Assembly: GCA_964510375.1 (NCBI GenBank)
Contig: CAZEBR010000050.1
Location: forward strand, 1-8,005
Length of the DNA stretch: 8,005 nucleotides
Origin: CAYLJV01 sp964510375
Lineage (GTDB): Archaea > Hadarchaeota > Hadarchaeia > Hadarchaeales > JAGGTB01
Direction: 5' to 3'
Below, piece after piece: positions 1-5,476 of the stretch (positions are counted from its first letter, which is position 1; every line of letters starts with the position of its first letter). The position numbers were made by a program, and so were the translations under genes. Under the pieces are notes generated by a model. The model saw only the letters and a list, made by a program, of their open reading frames with translations. It did not search any database and was not told where the DNA came from.

Positions 1-41
1 GTTATGAGCCCGGCGGGCACTCCAGACTGCCCCACCCCGCT
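1..41 (-). tRNA. Initiator tRNA-Met (CAT), 5' part, cut by window edge
   Basis: On the minus strand the transcript starts AGCGGGG (acceptor, 41-35), then TG, a D stem GGGC/GCCC around the loop AGTCTGGAGT, and the anticodon stem CCGGG with loop CTCATAA. The anticodon CAT is at 6-4. The A at position 1 and the CCGGG anticodon stem are typical of archaeal initiator tRNA rather than elongator Met or Ile tRNA. The 3' half (rest of the anticodon stem, T arm, acceptor) lies outside the window. Nothing in the visible half is unusual. Confidence 0.9.
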
Positions 42-62
42 GAAAACTTGATTCGGTACGAT

Positions 63-70
63 GGATATTC
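63..70 (-). promoter_or_regulatory. Possible TATA box of the initiator tRNA
   Basis: Read on the minus strand this is GAATATCC, 22-29 bases before the tRNA 5' end, the expected distance for an archaeal box A. The match to a TATA consensus is weak. It is offered by position only. Confidence 0.3.
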
Positions 71-157
71 GACTTTAACCTTGTTGTTGGTTTGGTATTA
101 AATATGGCGCTTCCTTTATAATTTTGTAATTTTCTATTTTTACGTGCTTCAGCTAAA

Positions 158-167
158 AATTTATATT
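158..167 (+). promoter_or_regulatory. TATA-like box for the COG2522-type regulator
   Basis: The AT-rich stretch AATTTATATT ends 20 bases before the first ATG (188) and 29 before the second (197). An archaeal transcript would start about 25 bases after the box centre, close to either ATG. No SD precedes either start, so this mRNA is probably leaderless or nearly so. Confidence 0.5.
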
Positions 168-196
168 GTTAAACCTATAACCGGGTTATGTACGTT

Positions 197-610
197 ATGA
201 AACCACCCTGCGAAGTAGTAGTAAAGAAGGTAATACCCACAGTTAGAGCTCTTTTGGCAAGGGACCTATCAAATAGGTACGACATGAGTCAGTCCAAAAT
301 AGCAAATAAGCTGTGCATTACCCAACCAGCGGTAAGTCAGTATTTAAACTCCGGAGAAAAAGTCGAGAGGGTAAAGGAAACTTTGAAGGACAGCGGTCTG
401 TACTCTAGACTTTTGGAACTCTCAGACGATATGGTAAACGGGAACAAAAGGATAGAGATTACAAAGAAATACTGCGAGATATGCAAGGATATGGAGAAGG
501 AAGAGATACTTACCATACTGAATGTCGATAAGAATCCAATAATCACTGAGGAAGAGTGCGACGAATGTCTTGAGGTTAGGAACGAAACCTCAGAAGAGAA
601 CGAGAAATAA
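197..610 (+). CDS. Archaeal HTH transcriptional regulator, COG2522-like, with CxxC pairs
   Basis: This 137-residue protein is a probable DNA-binding regulator. The N-terminus MKPPCEVVVKKVIPTVRA matches the start I associate with the archaeal COG2522 family, so the ATG at 197 is chosen over the in-frame ATG at 188. Residues 28-53 form an XRE-like helix-turn-helix with ITQPAVSQYL as recognition helix. Cysteines occur at residue 5, in CEIC (93-96) and in CDEC (121-124). They could bind a metal or Fe-S cluster and make DNA binding sensitive to metal or redox state; that role is inferred. The middle is helical and the tail acidic. The gene has its own TATA-like box and stands 127 bases before the ThiI-like gene. 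Family assignment is from memory of the motif; the targets are unknown. Confidence 0.8.
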   Translation: MKPPCEVVVKKVIPTVRALLARDLSNRYDMSQSKIANKLCITQPAVSQYLNSGEKVERVKETLKDSGLYSRLLELSDDMVNGNKRIEITKKYCEICKDMEKEEILTILNVDKNPIITEEECDECLEVRNETSEENEK

Positions 611-723
611 AAAAGTTAATATCGACTATCAACTCGGATTCTTGTTTTATGAATATAAGTATCCGTCAAAGGGGAGAAAACAATACAATTGCGACAATTT
701 TTAGAAGCTTCTTTTGGAATTCA

Positions 724-730
724 GAGGTGG
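724..730 (+). promoter_or_regulatory. Ribosome binding site that sets the ThiI-like start
   Basis: GAGGTGG lies seven bases before the GTG at 738. A TTG at 714 would give eight more residues but has no SD and no conserved sequence, so the GTG is preferred. Confidence 0.6.
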
Positions 731-737
731 TGTTGAC

Positions 738-1403
738 GTGACGGAAAAAGTTCTTGGTCTATTCTCGGGGGGAATAGACTCGCCCGTAGCAATGGTGATG
801 GCATCGCGCACTTTCGACGTAGTGCCCGTTCATTTCTGTCTATATCCATTAACATCAAAAGAAAGTGCAACTGCAGCTTTTGATTCCTTAAGAACCCTGA
901 AGGAGAAAAACGAGTTTGAGAAAGCGGTTGTCTATCCTTGGGCACCTGTCCTTTCTGAAATCGAGGATAGGATTAAATCAAGTTACGCCTGTGTAACCTG
1001 CCGGAGGTTGATGCTAAAAATTTCGAGCGAAATCTGCAAAATGGAATCTGCTACTGGAATCGTAACGGGAGAATCACTTGGTCAAAAAGCCTCACAGACG
1101 ATTCAAAATATCGCGGTAACCTCACGAGGTGCCTCATATCCCGTCATTCGACCCCTTATCGGGCTGAACAAAAACGAAATAGTAAAACTTTCCAGAGAAT
1201 GGGGCCTATGGAACGAAGATCACGCAGGATGTTGCAATGCTGTCCCAAATCGTCCCAGCGCGGAAACGGAAATTGAAAAGGTAAACGATCAAATTGCGAA
1301 AATAGACTTCGATAATGTGTTTCAAAAGGACCGTATACTGGAAATAAGAAGCTTCGAAAGGAACAGCGAGGACTACGTGTCAGCTGCCACGTCACAGTAT
1401 TAA
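738..1403 (+). CDS. ThiI-like PP-loop sulfurtransferase domain protein without THUMP
   Basis: The 221-residue protein is the adenylating half of a ThiI-type tRNA 4-thiouridine synthase. ThiI activates a uridine with ATP before sulfur transfer. The PP-loop SGGIDS is at residues 10-15 and the ThiI signature GESLGQKASQT at 111-121, followed by a PVIRPLIGLNKNEI stretch as in ThiI. CVTC (85-88) precedes RRLML, and a CC pair sits at 165-166. Methanogen ThiI carries a CxxC plus a further cysteine that hold an Fe-S cluster, so these cysteines probably do the same; this is inference from family knowledge. Full ThiI is about 380-400 residues with N-terminal ferredoxin-like and THUMP domains that bind tRNA. 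Both are absent, and no rhodanese domain is present. It could use a separate THUMP protein or modify another substrate. The start is the GTG after GAGGTGG. Confidence 0.85.
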   Translation: MTEKVLGLFSGGIDSPVAMVMASRTFDVVPVHFCLYPLTSKESATAAFDSLRTLKEKNEFEKAVVYPWAPVLSEIEDRIKSSYACVTCRRLMLKISSEICKMESATGIVTGESLGQKASQTIQNIAVTSRGASYPVIRPLIGLNKNEIVKLSREWGLWNEDHAGCCNAVPNRPSAETEIEKVNDQIAKIDFDNVFQKDRILEIRSFERNSEDYVSAATSQY

Positions 1404-1470
1404 CCGGCCTTCTAGCTTCTGCTCATCGACAACAGAGTTTTACCACTTGACAAAAAGAAAATTTGGGAAA

Positions 1471-1926
1471 ATGAACAGATATGCAAAGGGTATATTCTAC
1501 GCGGTCCTTCTACTTTTGGTGACGGTAGCTCTTCACGAAGTTGGTCATTTGATAGTGGCCCGTCAATTGATCTCTCAGGAGATAGAAATTCGGTTGTTCC
1601 CCTCATTTCTATTCGGTGATGTTTTGGGGTGTTTACATATCCCTGAATCGATTGGTTACCAAGCTTGGAAGGGTGTACTAATTGCAGTTTCCGGTCCGGC
1701 ACTTTCGGCCGTGTTGATGTTGATTATATTGTTGAATACGAGGAAAAAGTCCTTCTTAGCTGCCTTAGCTTGTTTTTTTGGAATAAATCAGGTTTCATAT
1801 TCCATAGTGGAACCCATTCGTTTTCTGGAAATAGTCCCGCGTTGGACGATGTATCTGCCCTTACTCGCTGGAGGAGTCGGAATAATTTCATACGCAGTTT
1901 ACCTGAAATTATCAGGATTGATATAG
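1471..1926 (+). CDS. Small M50-like membrane metalloprotease
   Basis: The 151-residue membrane protein begins with a hydrophobic helix carrying the zinc motif HEVGH at residues 22-26 (LHEVGHLIVA), as in site-2-protease (M50) relatives that cut proteins within the membrane. A second hydrophobic helix contains SGPALSAVLML, resembling the conserved (A/S)GP-x-A/L-x-N region of M50 proteins. Further membrane segments follow at about residues 92-112 and 125-149. The usual third ligand motif (N-x-x-P-x-x-x-x-D-G) is not evident; GINQVSYSIVEP is at about that place, with E as a possible ligand. It may be a minimal protease or a non-proteolytic relative. ATG 1471 is chosen because it begins a natural MNRYAKG leader before the helix; TTG 1447 would add eight residues. 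The gene converges on the phosphatase gene with only 14 bases between the stops. Confidence 0.65.
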   Translation: MNRYAKGIFYAVLLLLVTVALHEVGHLIVARQLISQEIEIRLFPSFLFGDVLGCLHIPESIGYQAWKGVLIAVSGPALSAVLMLIILLNTRKKSFLAALACFFGINQVSYSIVEPIRFLEIVPRWTMYLPLLAGGVGIISYAVYLKLSGLI

Positions 1927-1940
1927 GAACAGGTAGCACA

Positions 1941-2324
1941 CTAGAGTCCCTTTACTTTTTCTTCAATTTCAACAAAAGATTCTTCTGGAGAAACGTCCGG
2001 ATTTATCGGGTCCTCGATTCCCCAACACTTTATTTTACTTTGATCGATATGGAAGTTATCCAGCAGGTAGTCCTCGTGGTTTTGCTCCATCACCACCACT
2101 ATATCGGCTTCATCGAGGGCTCTCTGTGTTACGCATTCCGGCTCAGGTTTCAAGAAATTGTCGGCATCTCTTTCCTCCAGCAATTCTCTCGCATTTCCTG
2201 CTACGCTGCTGGCGGGATTAGTTCCGGCCGACTCGACATCCAACTCGGGCTTGAATCTCCTGGCCAATGCCTCCGCAACGGGACTTCTAAAACTATTACC
2301 GGTACACACGAAGAGTAATCTCAT
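1941..2324 (-). CDS. Low-molecular-weight phosphotyrosine phosphatase
   Basis: The 127-residue cytosolic enzyme hydrolyses phosphotyrosine or a similar phosphoester through a phosphocysteine. The P-loop CTGNSFRSP is at residues 7-15, with nucleophile C7 and phosphate-binding R13, directly after the MRLLFV strand as in the family. ESAGTNP (31-37) is another family motif. The general acid is D105 in GIEDPINP. The C-terminal helix is slightly shorter than usual but the catalytic parts are complete. Arsenate reductases of this fold have two extra paired cysteines; here C64 and C100 are not spaced that way, so phosphatase is the better call. It lies 69 bases downstream of an unrecognised gene on the same strand and may share its mRNA. 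No strong SD precedes the ATG. Confidence 0.85.
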   Translation of the reverse strand: MRLLFVCTGNSFRSPVAEALARRFKPELDVESAGTNPASSVAGNARELLEERDADNFLKPEPECVTQRALDEADIVVVMEQNHEDYLLDNFHIDQSKIKCWGIEDPINPDVSPEESFVEIEEKVKGL

Positions 2325-2393
2325 CGAAACTCAGGATTATTTTCCATCGCTAAAAATGCTTTCCATTTTTGTGGATCACATCGTTGGACAAAC

Positions 2394-2705
2394 CTAAGTT
2401 CTGGCCATCAGAGGTGGATGCGACTCTTTATTCTCGTCATAGATTATTTTCAGCCTTTCCTTGTTGACTTCCACTCTTTCGATCAACTGTGAGAACTGGA
2501 ACCAGTCAGAGGCAATTCGTGATTCGGCAACGAATGAGCTCTTCTTCAAGACGTGTTTTCTTAGAAATTTGCTCCCCGAGGAAAATGCATATGGCAGCTC
2601 AACCATGTTTACATATTCATCGCTCACTCTCGGATCACTCCTGAGTCTCTCCTCAAATTCTTGGCTGGTGATAAGTATTTCTTCCATAGCTTTATCCAAA
2701 AACAC
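2394..2705 (-). CDS. Hypothetical protein, 103 aa
   Basis: I do not recognise this protein. It is soluble, charged and mostly helical, with an acidic N-terminal helix (MEEILITSQEFEERLR) and a C-terminal IERVEVNKERLKIIYDENK segment; there are no cysteines and no membrane segment. The start used is GTG 2705, which has GAGG about nine bases upstream. ATG 2687 is the alternative and would give 97 residues. The frame stays open further upstream to a TGA near 2800, but without an ATG, GTG or TTG start. The phosphatase gene follows 69 bases downstream, so co-transcription is possible. Plausible coding features are the length, a composition like the neighbouring proteins and the SD-like site; the function is unknown. 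Confidence 0.6.
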   Translation of the reverse strand: MFLDKAMEEILITSQEFEERLRSDPRVSDEYVNMVELPYAFSSGSKFLRKHVLKKSSFVAESRIASDWFQFSQLIERVEVNKERLKIIYDENKESHPPLMART

Positions 2706-2830
2706 GTTCTCTTCCTCGTATTTGTAAATTAACGAAATGAATTTGTTCCGCTCAAAACCAAAAGCATACCAAAAATAGACTGGACCAAAAGTTATCTGGA
2801 ATCATATCAAACAAAGATATTGAGAAGATA

Positions 2831-3526
2831 ATGGTTAAACCTAGGAAAACTTTCGATCAAAAGAAAGTAGAATACACCGAAGAGGATTGGAAAAGATTCA
2901 GAGACTTTCGCCACAGAACAAGGGACATTCTAGCTTCTCTTAAAAATTTTGAAATAGAAGGGCTAGCTCATGGCAGTATAGCGAGGGGTGACGTGTCAGA
3001 GGACAGTGATATCGACATCATCATTCCTCATCATTTTTCAACCTTCAGAATCGAAGTTGCTCTCGAAGAGTCCGATTTCAACTTATACGACAGAAAGATA
3101 GTAGTGGCTACGCCTTGGCAGCTCCCAAAAGCACATATCTATCTAGAGAAAGAGGTGGTAGTCACAATTCCTTTGGAGAAGCCTAAAAAATCGGAGAGAG
3201 ACTTCTACTATTTCGGGGGGGCTGTCGACCTTTCTCAAATCGAGGAAGAAACTCGGGTGCCGGGAGTCGACAAAAGACTAGTTCTGATAGAACCGAACAA
3301 CGAGGGCCACAAAGAAAGTCAGGTAATAGGCAGAGAGGGAGAAATAGCAAAAAAACTAGATATCAGTCTAGAAGTAGTAGAAGAAAGGATTGAAGTTTTA
3401 ACAAGACGGAACAGAAAGGGACGAACTGGCATATTTCTGGAGAGGAAAATCGAACCCGGTGAAAGCTTCGAATCTGTTTGGACGAATATCAAGAAAAATA
3501 ATCCAGAAATATCCAAGAGACGGTAG
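2831..3526 (+). CDS. Minimal nucleotidyltransferase, COG2413-like
   Basis: The 231-residue protein has the polymerase-beta-type nucleotidyltransferase signature: GSIARGDVSEDSDIDI at residues 48-63, with G48-S49 and metal-binding D60 and D62. A third acidic strand residue is expected further on, probably around YLEKEVVVTIP (104-114). Such enzymes transfer a nucleotide from NTP to a protein, RNA or small molecule. The basic segment LTRRNRKGRTGIF (189-201) could contact RNA. The length and the long C-terminal part fit the archaeal COG2413 group rather than the roughly 100-residue MNT antitoxins, and no HEPN gene lies beside it. ATG 2831 follows GAGAAG and starts MVKPRKTFD. It stands alone, divergent from the 103-residue gene. 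Superfamily is sure; substrate is not known. Confidence 0.8.
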   Translation: MVKPRKTFDQKKVEYTEEDWKRFRDFRHRTRDILASLKNFEIEGLAHGSIARGDVSEDSDIDIIIPHHFSTFRIEVALEESDFNLYDRKIVVATPWQLPKAHIYLEKEVVVTIPLEKPKKSERDFYYFGGAVDLSQIEEETRVPGVDKRLVLIEPNNEGHKESQVIGREGEIAKKLDISLEVVEERIEVLTRRNRKGRTGIFLERKIEPGESFESVWTNIKKNNPEISKRR

Positions 3527-3599
3527 ATTATAAACAAAAATCGCCTTATGAATATTTCCAGAACTTGTCCACACAGTTAACGATGGCGAATAGGGACCC

Positions 3600-3605
3600 A
3601 AAAAA
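3600..3605 (-). terminator. Oligo-T terminator after the small minus-strand pair
   Basis: On the minus strand six T (3605-3600) follow the TAG at 3615-3613 by seven bases and are followed by the palindrome GGGTCCC. A short T run just after a stop is the usual archaeal termination signal. Confidence 0.45.
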
Positions 3606-3612
3606 CCACCTA

Positions 3613-3747
3613 CTATTCCGTTTCAGATCTAACATTTTTCATCAGATTGGGCATTTCAGATATAGATTCTTCCATTAATTCCATCAGCTGTTCGTTAATC
3701 TCAACATCAACTGTTATCTTCACGTGACCAACCTGTTCATCAGCCAT
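3613..3747 (-). CDS. Small acidic protein, 44 aa, coupled to the upstream gene
   Basis: A 44-residue frame (MADEQVGHVKITVDVEINEQ at the start) runs from ATG 3747 to TAG 3615-3613. It is preceded by GGGAGGTG six bases upstream, close to a perfect match to the 16S rRNA tail and among the strongest SD sites here. The upstream 88-residue gene ends inside that SD, so the two are almost certainly one mRNA with coupled translation. The protein is strongly acidic (11 D/E against 3 K/R). It has a predicted strand (HVKITVDVEI, 8-17) followed by a helix (18-30). That strand-helix order recalls half of a ribbon-helix-helix, but the second helix is too short to be sure. Its opposite charge to the upstream protein suggests that they bind each other; this is inference. 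I recognise no family. Confidence 0.7.
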   Translation of the reverse strand: MADEQVGHVKITVDVEINEQLMELMEESISEMPNLMKNVRSETE

Positions 3748-3752
3748 CAAAA

Positions 3753-4019
3753 TCACCTCCCTGCCTTGGTGGAAATAGTCTTTAAGAAATCTGATATCCT
3801 ATCTTTAGCTTGAAATTTTGTCAAAATAAAATCTAAATCTGCTTTATAATGATATTTTTTTATCCTGATAACCTTAACTTGGAAAGAATGAATCAAACCG
3901 TTTTCTTCCCACTTTTTCATCCTCATATTAAGGTAATAAGCAATTACAACGGGAATGAAGGATTCAAATAGGTGAAAAGCAACCTTCGTGATTGATCGCC
4001 TAAAACTATCAAATACCAA
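3753..4019 (-). CDS. Small basic hypothetical protein, 88 aa
   Basis: I do not recognise this protein. It starts at a TTG (4019) with GGAG eight bases upstream, which supports the start, and ends in a TGA that overlaps the SD of the 44-residue gene. It is basic (about 17 K/R against 8 D/E). It has an N-terminal amphipathic/hydrophobic helix (VAFHLFESFIPVVIAYYLN, about 13-31), a basic turn (MRMKKWEENG), a likely strand pair (HSFQVKVIRIKKYHYKADLDFIL, split near the middle) and a C-terminal helix. The helix-strand-strand layout with D62 and D64 on the second strand could suit a small nuclease or RNA-binding fold, but no catalytic motif is clear. As the first gene of a two-gene operon with an acidic partner, it could be a toxin-like or complex-forming protein; this is a weak inference. 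Confidence 0.6.
   Translation of the reverse strand: MVFDSFRRSITKVAFHLFESFIPVVIAYYLNMRMKKWEENGLIHSFQVKVIRIKKYHYKADLDFILTKFQAKDRISDFLKTISTKAGR
3754..3761 (-). promoter_or_regulatory. Strong SD overlapping the upstream stop codon
   Basis: GGGAGGTG (3761-3754) precedes ATG 3747 by six bases and contains the first two bases of the TGA (3755-3753) of the 88-residue gene. A ribosome ending the first gene sits on the SD of the second, which points to translational coupling and high yield of the 44-residue protein. Confidence 0.75.
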
Positions 4020-4092
4020 GTTTTCAACTCCAATTAGAAGTTGTAATTACTGAGATATAGATATTTCTAATCCTGCTACGATTATTTCTAGT

Positions 4093-4111
4093 AAATTTTC
4101 TCGAAAAATTT
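4093..4111. repeat. Inverted repeat between divergent genes
   Basis: AAATTTTC and GAAAAATTT flank a two-base centre, giving an eight-base dyad with one extra A in the right arm. It lies between the divergent 88-residue and ribbon-helix-helix-like genes and could be an operator, though AT-rich dyads also occur by chance. Confidence 0.35.
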
Positions 4112-4145
4112 GATTTCCAATGTTCTGTAAATCGTTTAAGTAACA

Positions 4146-4162
4146 TGAATTTGAATAATTCA
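4146..4162. promoter_or_regulatory. Inverted repeat at the promoter of the RHH-like gene, possible operator
   Basis: TGAATT and AATTCA, a perfect six-base dyad with a five-base spacer, end 18 bases before ATG 4181. The AT-rich centre is where a TATA box for a short leader would lie, so a bound protein would block transcription. Self-control by the RHH-like protein is the natural guess. Confidence 0.4.
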
Positions 4163-4180
4163 GCAAGTAGTAGGTAAATA

Positions 4181-4555
4181 ATGTCAAAAAAAGAAACCGA
4201 CGAGGAAAAAAAATCAGTCGTCGTCGACTTACCCTCCTCGATAGTTGAAAAGTTAGAAGAGGAAAAAGAAGACATAGATCAATACGTAGCAAATCTAATC
4301 GAAAGGGATTACAATACTGATTCCTCGCCGCATAAAAAGGGTGAGGGATCCGAGAACGAATTATCTGGAGAATTGAAAAAAAGAGCAAAACTGGAGTTTT
4401 TGAAGGAATTTCGAGATGATGAATGGATCGAATATATGGATGAAACTAGAGGAGAAGAAGCATTGATAAACGAAGCCGACAGGCTCATTTTTAACCACGA
4501 AGAAAAATGGACAAAATTCTCAAAAAATTTTGATTGCCGGCATAAAACGAATTGA
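4181..4555 (+). CDS. Ribbon-helix-helix-like regulator, 124 aa
   Basis: Residues 11-43 read as a ribbon-helix-helix: a short strand KSVVVDLP (11-18), helix A SSIVEKLEEEK, a turn, then helix B DIDQYVANLIERD. This fold binds DNA as a dimer with the strand in the major groove; most relatives repress their own or adjacent promoters. The N-terminal ten residues are charged. The rest (about 55-124) is an acidic, helical tail (ELSGELKKRAKLEFLKEF and on) that I do not recognise and that could bind a partner or effector. The gene is divergent from the basic/acidic small-protein pair, with dyads in the shared upstream region. ATG 4181 has a weak AGGT five bases upstream. The fold call rests on pattern only; strand residues do not give a textbook K/R-x-x-x-L-P match. 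Confidence 0.65.
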   Translation: MSKKETDEEKKSVVVDLPSSIVEKLEEEKEDIDQYVANLIERDYNTDSSPHKKGEGSENELSGELKKRAKLEFLKEFRDDEWIEYMDETRGEEALINEADRLIFNHEEKWTKFSKNFDCRHKTN

Positions 4556-4562
4556 TGCAGTA

Positions 4563-4673
4563 CTACCCTTTTTTTAGATCAAATTTCCATTCGGACTTCT
4601 CCCCATCAAACTTTGCGACGATTTTCACTTTCTCAGCACAGTGAGGACAAGCGAAACTTCCATTAATTTTCAT
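4563..4673 (-). CDS. Very small CPHC protein, 36 aa
   Basis: ATG 4673 opens a 36-residue frame (MKINGSFACPHCAEKVKIVA at the start) ending at TAG 4565-4563. Residues 9-12 are CPHC, one knuckle of a zinc ribbon, followed by alternating hydrophobic and charged residues (KVKIVAKFDG) that look like strands and EWKFDLKKG at the end. A full ribbon needs a second CxxC, which is absent, so metal binding would need a dimer or a partner; alternatively, this is a fragment. A TATA-like CTATAAGG lies about 35 bases before the ATG and no SD is seen, so a near-leaderless mRNA is plausible. Small zinc-finger proteins of this size class are known in archaea. It is convergent with the RHH-like gene. Confidence 0.5.
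   Translation of the reverse strand: MKINGSFACPHCAEKVKIVAKFDGEKSEWKFDLKKG
4569..4575 (+). terminator. T7 terminator after the RHH-like gene
   Basis: Seven T in a row lie 13 bases after the stop of the 124-residue gene, preceded by CCC. This fits intrinsic archaeal termination. The same bases encode Lys-Lys near the end of the 36-residue gene on the other strand. Confidence 0.5.
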
Positions 4674-4704
4674 GTTTGCTCGGGAATTGACTAATCAAAA
4701 CATC

Positions 4705-4712
4705 CTTATAGA
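4705..4712 (-). promoter_or_regulatory. TATA-like box for the 36-aa gene
   Basis: Minus-strand TCTATAAG sits about 35 bases before ATG 4673. That would place the transcript start roughly ten bases before the ATG. Confidence 0.4.
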
Positions 4713-4787
4713 TTTATCGACTTCCCATAGCCAGTATCAAAGTACTTAGCCCAGAAAATTAATGGGGTACTTACAAATTATGAACTT

Positions 4788-4792
4788 GGAGG
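4788..4792 (+). promoter_or_regulatory. SD that questions the cupin start
   Basis: GGAGG is followed by one base and then ATG 4794, too close for normal use. TTG 4800 is in frame at seven bases and fits better. The ATG would be preferred only on a leaderless transcript. Confidence 0.55.
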
Positions 4793-4793
4793 A

Positions 4794-5138
4794 ATGAGAT
4801 TGAGTAAAGAAGATAATGAGCTATCCGGTTTATCCGGTGAAATTTTTTCGTTGTCGGACTTGGTCGAGTATCAAGACGGAACGATAGTAAGTAGAACCTT
4901 GGTTGACAAAGATTCTGGGACGATGACAGCTTTCGCCCTCGACGAAGGTCAGACTATCAGCGAGCATACGACGCCCTACGACGCTCTTTTACAGATACTA
5001 GATGGGGCCGGAACGATCACAATCTCTGGTGAGGAGCATTATGTGGAATCAGGACGTGGCCTTGTAATACCGAAGGGCGAGCCCCATTCACTAAAGGCCG
5101 ATGAAAGGTTCAAAATGCTGTTAGTGATGATTAAGTAA
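4794..5138 (+). CDS. Single-domain cupin protein
   Basis: The 114-residue protein is a small beta-barrel of the cupin_2 type. Motif 1 is EGQTISEHTTPYDALLQILDG (51-71, where H58 is the likely metal ligand and D63 stands where E is usual). Motif 2 is GRGLVIPKGEPHSL (87-100, with H98). This variant, with one His in motif 1 in place of HxH, is common in small archaeal and bacterial cupins of unknown function that start with LSxLVEYQDG-like text. Such proteins bind a metal or small ligand and act as enzymes or sensors; no substrate can be read from the sequence. The first about 20 residues look unstructured. The start is ATG 4794 or, on SD spacing, TTG 4800 (112 residues). It is divergent from the 36-residue gene and converges on the zinc-ribbon gene with 23 bases between stops. 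Confidence 0.85.
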   Translation: MRLSKEDNELSGLSGEIFSLSDLVEYQDGTIVSRTLVDKDSGTMTAFALDEGQTISEHTTPYDALLQILDGAGTITISGEEHYVESGRGLVIPKGEPHSLKADERFKMLLVMIK

Positions 5139-5161
5139 AGCGTCGAGAAGTAGAGGCTGAG

Positions 5162-5455
5162 TTAATCCTCTAACTCCTTTTCCAATTGATATTTTTTCCA
5201 AGAATAGTAAACACTCATTGGGAACGCTATTCCCATGGAGATTATTGCCAAGACCAAGCGAAAAAAGGGGATAATTGCAATTCCGATCATGCCCAGCACG
5301 AAGGTGGCCAGCACACGTTTTCTCTTTTTTCTATACTCATCTACCTTTCTTTTTATTCCGGCTTTTTTAGTAGGGTTGGGCTTTCCGCAGTATGGACAGT
5401 AAGGTTCAAGCTCCGAAATATTCGCTCCACAACTTGGACAGATGCTCATGGTCAT
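5162..5455 (-). CDS. Zinc-ribbon membrane protein, 97 aa
   Basis: An N-terminal zinc ribbon has CPSCG (6-10) and CPYCG (20-24), so four Cys ligands (C6, C9, C20, C23). It is followed by a very basic linker (KRKVDEYRKKRKR, 35-47) and two hydrophobic helices (about 49-63 and 66-84). A short charged tail follows. By the positive-inside rule the ribbon and linker should be cytosolic with a helical hairpin in the membrane. Proteins of this layout are widespread in archaea and mostly uncharacterised. The start is ATG 5455, placed 26 bases from a TATA-like AAATTTATT, fitting a leaderless mRNA; ATG 5449 is a close alternative. It lies 88 bases downstream of the kinase gene on the same strand but seems to have its own promoter. 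Confidence 0.8.
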   Translation of the reverse strand: MTMSICPSCGANISELEPYCPYCGKPNPTKKAGIKRKVDEYRKKRKRVLATFVLGMIGIAIIPFFRLVLAIISMGIAFPMSVYYSWKKYQLEKELED

Positions 5456-5476
5456 GAAAAAGAAGAATTCTGGGAG

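Noticed and set aside
649..741. 30-codon plus-strand frame ending in GTGA over the ThiI-like GTG start.
   Set aside because: No SD and no protein-like pattern. The overlap could be chance, although a leader peptide cannot be ruled out.
1665..2318. Long plus-strand frame over the end of the M50-like gene and the phosphatase gene.
   Set aside because: It runs out of frame with the M50-like gene and antisense to a phosphatase with complete catalytic motifs, so it is a shadow.
2831..3526. MNT-HEPN type toxin-antitoxin based on the nucleotidyltransferase signature.
   Set aside because: The protein is about twice the size of MNT antitoxins and no HEPN gene lies on either side.
4047..4388. Minus-strand frame of 113 codons, protein-like at its end.
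   Set aside because: It is mostly antisense to the RHH-like gene, has an aromatic/arginine-rich shadow composition and no SD. The opposite frame has a sensible domain.
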